Shown: in pieces, positions 60,875 to 64,000 of the stretch
Layout: each line of letters opens with the position of its first letter
Position numbering within the stretch: the first letter of the stretch is position 1
NCBI RefSeq assembly: GCF_007994225.1
Contig: NZ_VLLL01000005.1
Coordinates: 1,349,142-1,413,141, forward strand
Direction: 5' to 3'
Source: Stackebrandtia albiflava
GTDB taxonomy: Bacteria > Actinomycetota > Actinomycetes > Mycobacteriales > Micromonosporaceae
Length of the DNA: 64,000 nt
The notes under the pieces: model-generated
What the model was told of the DNA's origin: nothing
Database searches by the model: none
Seen by the model: the letters and a program-made list of their open reading frames with translations, nothing else
Program-made: the position numbers and the translations under genes

Positions 60875-63586
60875 ATGACCACTCCCGCCGACCGGTATGC
60901 CGCCGCCAAGCGGCGGGCCGCCTACCCCCGGATCGCCGAGTTCGTCGGCACCTACCCCTTCGGGCTCGACGACTTCCAACAGCGGGCGTGCGAGGCGCTG
61001 GAGGACGGTTCCGGAGTCCTCGTGTGCGCCCCGACCGGCGCGGGCAAGACCGTCGTCGGGGAGTTCGCGGTGCACCTGGCGCTCTCCGGCGGCCGCAAGT
61101 GCTTCTACACCACCCCGATCAAGGCGCTGTCGAACCAGAAGTACAACGACCTGCGCCGCATCCACGGCGACGAGAACGTCGGCCTGCTGACCGGCGACAC
61201 GGTTGTCAACGGCGAGGCACCCGTGGTGGTCATGACCACCGAGGTGCTGCGCAACATGCTCTACGCCGGTTCGAGCACGTTGAAGGGCCTGGGCTACGTC
61301 GTCATGGACGAGGTCCACTACCTGGCCGACCGGTTCCGCGGAGCGGTGTGGGAGGAGGTCATCATCCACCTTCCCGCCTCGGTGAGCCTGGTGTCGTTGT
61401 CGGCGACGGTCTCCAACGCCGAGGAGTTCGCCGACTGGCTGGTGTCGCTGCGGGGGCACACCGAGGTCGTGGTGTCGGAACACCGCCCGGTGCCGCTGTG
61501 GCAGCACATGCTGGTGGGACGCCGCATGTTCGACCTGTTCGCCGACAGCCGCGCCGCGGCGGGCCACGAGGCCCACCCACAACTGCTGCGCTACATCCGT
61601 GAACAGGAGCGCCGCCTGGGCTACGACCGCCGCGGCCGCCCACGTCGTGCCCGGCCGACGCATCGCAGCGACGTGGTCGCCAAACTCGACGACGAGGGCC
61701 TGCTCCCGGCGATCGTGTTCATCTTCAGCCGCGCCGGTTGCGACGCGGCGGTCGGCCAGTGCCTCGCCGAGGGCATCCGGTTGACCGACCCCGGAGAGTC
61801 CGCCGAGATCACGGCGCTCGTGGAGGAGCGGATCGGGCACATCACCGCCGCGGACCTCAACGCGCTGGGCTACTACCCGTGGCTGGAGGGGCTGCAACGC
61901 GGCATCGCCGCACACCACGCCGGCCTGTTGCCGGTGTTCAAGGAGATCGTGGAGGAGCTGTTCCTGCGGGGGCTCGTCAAGGTCGTGTTCGCGACCGAGA
62001 CGCTGGCGCTGGGTATCAACATGCCCGCCCGGTCGGTGGTCCTGGAACGGCTCGTCAAGTACAACGGCGAGGAACACGTCGATCTGACCCCGGGGGAGTA
62101 CACACAACTCACAGGCCGGGCGGGCCGGCGGGGCATCGACGTCGAGGGACACGCCGTCACCGTCTGGACCCCGGACGTGGACCCGCGTCACGTCGCGGGC
62201 CTGGCGTCCACCCGCACGTATCCCCTCAACTCCAGCTTCACGCCGTCCTACAACATGGCCGTGAACCTGATCGGCAGCGTCGGCAGCAGCCGGTCCCGGG
62301 AGCTGCTGGCGTCCAGCTTCGCCCAGTTCCAGACCGACCGCAAGGTCGTCGGGCTCGCCGAACAGGCCCGGGCCGCCAAACGCGCCGTCGAGGAGTTCGA
62401 CTCCGCCATCCGGTGCGAACGCGGCGACTTCGAGGAGTACTTCGCGCTGCGGATGGCGGTCACCGACCGCGAGAAGCGCGCCTCCCGGCAGCGCAAGGCC
62501 GAAGCCCGCACCGAGGCGCAGACCGCGTTGACGCGGCTGCGGGTCGGAGACGTCATCAGGATCCCGGCGGGTAGGCGGGCCGGCCTGGCGGTCGTCCTGG
62601 ACCCGGGCGTCGATCGTGGTGGCCGGGCCGGTGAGGTGCGTCCGCTGGTGTTGACCGAGGCCAGGTGGGCGGGCCGCCTGTCGGGCTCGGCGTTCCCGAC
62701 CGAGGTCGAGGCGTTGACCCGCATCAAGGTCCCCAAACACTTCAACCACCGCAATCCCGCCGCCCGGCGGGACCTGGCCGCCCAGTTGCGCGCCTCGACG
62801 ATCATGCTCGACGGTGACGGAGGGCGCCGCCGCCGGTCGGCGGCCCGGGTCGATCCCGAACTGGAGCGCCTGCGGGAGCAGATGCGGGCGCACCCGTGCC
62901 ACGACTGCCCGGACGCCTCGGAGCACGCGCGGGAGGCCGCGCGCAAGCACCGGCTCCTGGTCGACTACCGCCGCCTGCAGGAGAAGGTGAACAAGCGGTC
63001 GGGTTCGCTGGCACGCACCTTCGACCGGGTGTGCGACATGCTGTCGCACTACGGGTACATCGAGGGCGACAGGGTGTCCCCCTCGGGCGGAGTGCTGTCG
63101 CGCATCTGGTCGGAGGCCGATCTGCTGGTCGCCGAATGCGTGCGGTCCGGCGACTGGGACGAGCTCACCGCCGTCGAGCTCGCGGCGGTGGTCAGCACCG
63201 TCCTGTACGAGTCGCGCCGGGACGGCGACATGTCACCCACCCTCCCGCAGGGCGGCGTCACCACCGCCGTGGCGGCCACCTTGCGCCGGTACGACGCCAT
63301 CGCCCGGGAGGAACGCACCCGGGGGCTGGCGTTGACGCGGGAGCCCGACCTGGGTTTCGTCTGGCCGGTGTTCCGTTGGGCCCGTGGCGAACCGCTCGCC
63401 AAGGTGCTGGCCGCCGGTGACGGACCGGACGGATTCATGCCCGCGGGCGACTTCGTGAGATGGACCCGGCAGACCATCGACCTGCTGGGACAGATCGCCG
63501 AGGCCGCGGGTGCCGAATCACCGCTGTCCGGTACCGCACGCGAGGCGGCGGACGCCCTCAAGCGGGGCGTGGTGGCGGCGAGCTGA
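60875..63586 (+). CDS. helY: Ski2/Mtr4-type DEVH-box helicase (HelY-like)
   Basis: 903 aa from the ATG at 60875 (an in-frame TTG two codons earlier). Walker A CAPTGAGKTVVGEF (about 51-64), TTPIKALSNQKY (motif Ia), DEVHYLADR (motif II), SLSATVSNAEEF (III), ITFIFSRAGCD-like region VFIFSRAGCD, FATETLALGINMPAR (V) and TGRAGRRGIDVEGH (VI). The large C-terminal part, residues about 440-900, is the Ski2/HelY arch and winged-helix-like region. Processes or unwinds RNA in an ATP-dependent way; mycobacterial HelY is the closest comparison. Divergent from the HAD gene. Confidence 0.9.
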   Translation: MTTPADRYAAAKRRAAYPRIAEFVGTYPFGLDDFQQRACEALEDGSGVLVCAPTGAGKTVVGEFAVHLALSGGRKCFYTTPIKALSNQKYNDLRRIHGDENVGLLTGDTVVNGEAPVVVMTTEVLRNMLYAGSSTLKGLGYVVMDEVHYLADRFRGAVWEEVIIHLPASVSLVSLSATVSNAEEFADWLVSLRGHTEVVVSEHRPVPLWQHMLVGRRMFDLFADSRAAAGHEAHPQLLRYIREQERRLGYDRRGRPRRARPTHRSDVVAKLDDEGLLPAIVFIFSRAGCDAAVGQCLAEGIRLTDPGESAEITALVEERIGHITAADLNALGYYPWLEGLQRGIAAHHAGLLPVFKEIVEELFLRGLVKVVFATETLALGINMPARSVVLERLVKYNGEEHVDLTPGEYTQLTGRAGRRGIDVEGHAVTVWTPDVDPRHVAGLASTRTYPLNSSFTPSYNMAVNLIGSVGSSRSRELLASSFAQFQTDRKVVGLAEQARAAKRAVEEFDSAIRCERGDFEEYFALRMAVTDREKRASRQRKAEARTEAQTALTRLRVGDVIRIPAGRRAGLAVVLDPGVDRGGRAGEVRPLVLTEARWAGRLSGSAFPTEVEALTRIKVPKHFNHRNPAARRDLAAQLRASTIMLDGDGGRRRRSAARVDPELERLREQMRAHPCHDCPDASEHAREAARKHRLLVDYRRLQEKVNKRSGSLARTFDRVCDMLSHYGYIEGDRVSPSGGVLSRIWSEADLLVAECVRSGDWDELTAVELAAVVSTVLYESRRDGDMSPTLPQGGVTTAVAATLRRYDAIAREERTRGLALTREPDLGFVWPVFRWARGEPLAKVLAAGDGPDGFMPAGDFVRWTRQTIDLLGQIAEAAGAESPLSGTAREAADALKRGVVAAS

Positions 63587-63618
63587 CCGGCGCCGGGCCC
63601 GCCGGTATGGTTCGGGTG

Positions 63619-64000
63619 ATGAAGATTACGAAGTTCACCCACGCGTGCGTCCGCTTCGAGTGGCGGGACCGGGCGCTGGTGGTGGATCCGGGCATCTGGT
63701 CCGAACCCGCCGCCCTGGTCGGCGCAGATGCGGTCCTGGTCACCCACGAGCACGCCGATCACATCGACGTTATGCGACTGGCCGGGACCGGCGTCCCGGT
63801 GTTCGCCCCCGAGGGCGCCAGGATCGGCCCGCCGGAACTCCTCGAACGGTTGAACCTGGTCCGGGTGTCCAGCGGTGAGACCTTCGAGGCCGCCGGTTTC
63901 GAGGTCACCGCCACCGGAGGCAAGCACGCGCTCATCTACGGCGGGCTCCCCGAGTGCGCCAACCTCGGTTACATCGTCGACGGACGGGTCTACCACCCCG
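63619..64000 (+). CDS. MBL-fold metallo-hydrolase, UlaG-like (3' partial)
   Basis: The ATG at 63619 follows TATGGT (63606-63611) by 7 nt, so it looks leaderless. 127 residues are visible before the window ends. The metal-binding motif THEHADHID (about 42-50) is intact; the N-terminus MKITKFTHACVRFEW and a DPGIW segment match the UlaG-like group that acts on sugar lactones and related substrates. The remainder, including the C-terminal His ligands, lies outside the window, so function is not assigned. Confidence 0.8.
   Translation, partial: MKITKFTHACVRFEWRDRALVVDPGIWSEPAALVGADAVLVTHEHADHIDVMRLAGTGVPVFAPEGARIGPPELLERLNLVRVSSGETFEAAGFEVTATGGKHALIYGGLPECANLGYIVDGRVYHP

Noticed and set aside
1-64000. 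CRISPR arrays, insertion sequences or prophage genes
   Set aside because: No transposase, integrase or phage structural features and no regularly spaced repeats outside carA were seen. The only tandem repeats are the coding units in carA.

Overview
The window is chromosomal DNA from a high-GC Gram-positive actinobacterium. Almost every codon ends in G or C, GTG starts are common, and it carries actinobacterial marker genes: the actinobacterial integration host factor next to gmk and rpoZ, a BldD regulator with the c-di-GMP-binding residues, ECF sigma factors of SigE-like and SigJ/ECF42-like type, and a HelY-type helicase. The gene content suits a morphologically complex actinomycete (a Glycomycetales or Micromonosporales relative is my guess). 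The species cannot be fixed from sequence alone. No insertion sequence, prophage, CRISPR array or rRNA operon was seen. One degenerate tRNA-like element was.

Layout. 1-5 kb: a TerC-family membrane protein (5' end outside the window), a pair that looks like cytoplasmic murein-peptide recycling (NlpC/P60 peptidase and dipeptide epimerase), and a PoxB-like pyruvate oxidoreductase. 5-13.8 kb: sulfatase, SigE-family sigma factor translationally coupled to a membrane-anchored protein, beta-lactamase-fold protein, ECF42-like sigma factor, hemerythrin, Pr6Pr-type membrane protein and a DesK/DesR-like two-component system. 13.8-26 kb: divergent ABC exporter, a MerR/SDR operon with a MerR-type operator, TypA, a chimeric Hsp70-WD40 protein, acetyl esterase/GNAT/LysR genes and a PLP enzyme. 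26-34 kb: MBL hydrolase, RsgA, a polytopic membrane protein, UvrA, a DUF1349 protein, prepilin peptidase and a YbjQ protein.

34.2-40.4 kb: an overlapping shikimate cluster (aroC, a fused aroK-aroB, aroQ), then efp-nusB-VOC, ended by a perfect hairpin. 40.6-50.9 kb: bldD diverges from a complete de novo pyrimidine operon, pyrR-pyrB-pyrC-carA-carB-pyrD-pyrF. It is headed by a PyrR-binding RNA leader and nearly every junction overlaps. carA contains an in-frame block of four 36-bp repeats. 51-55 kb: mihF, gmk, rpoZ, coaBC and metK, a housekeeping block supplying nucleotides, the RNA polymerase omega subunit, CoA and SAM. 55-64 kb: MerR/GyrI-like regulator with a papain-fold-like protein, YccF, a nucleoside-kinase-like protein, a secreted sortase-substrate-like protein with its sortase, a kinase/HAD pair, the HelY-like helicase and a truncated MBL-fold gene.

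Many genes are joined by 4-nt ATGA/GTGA overlaps. Several isolated genes instead show a TAnnnT-like -10 box 6-7 nt before the start codon and no Shine-Dalgarno, which suggests leaderless transcripts. The most unusual items are the Hsp70-WD40 chimera, the repeat insertion in the carA glutaminase domain, the putative sortase/substrate pair with a non-canonical LAEGS motif, and the BldD-like operator shared between bldD and the pyr operon.
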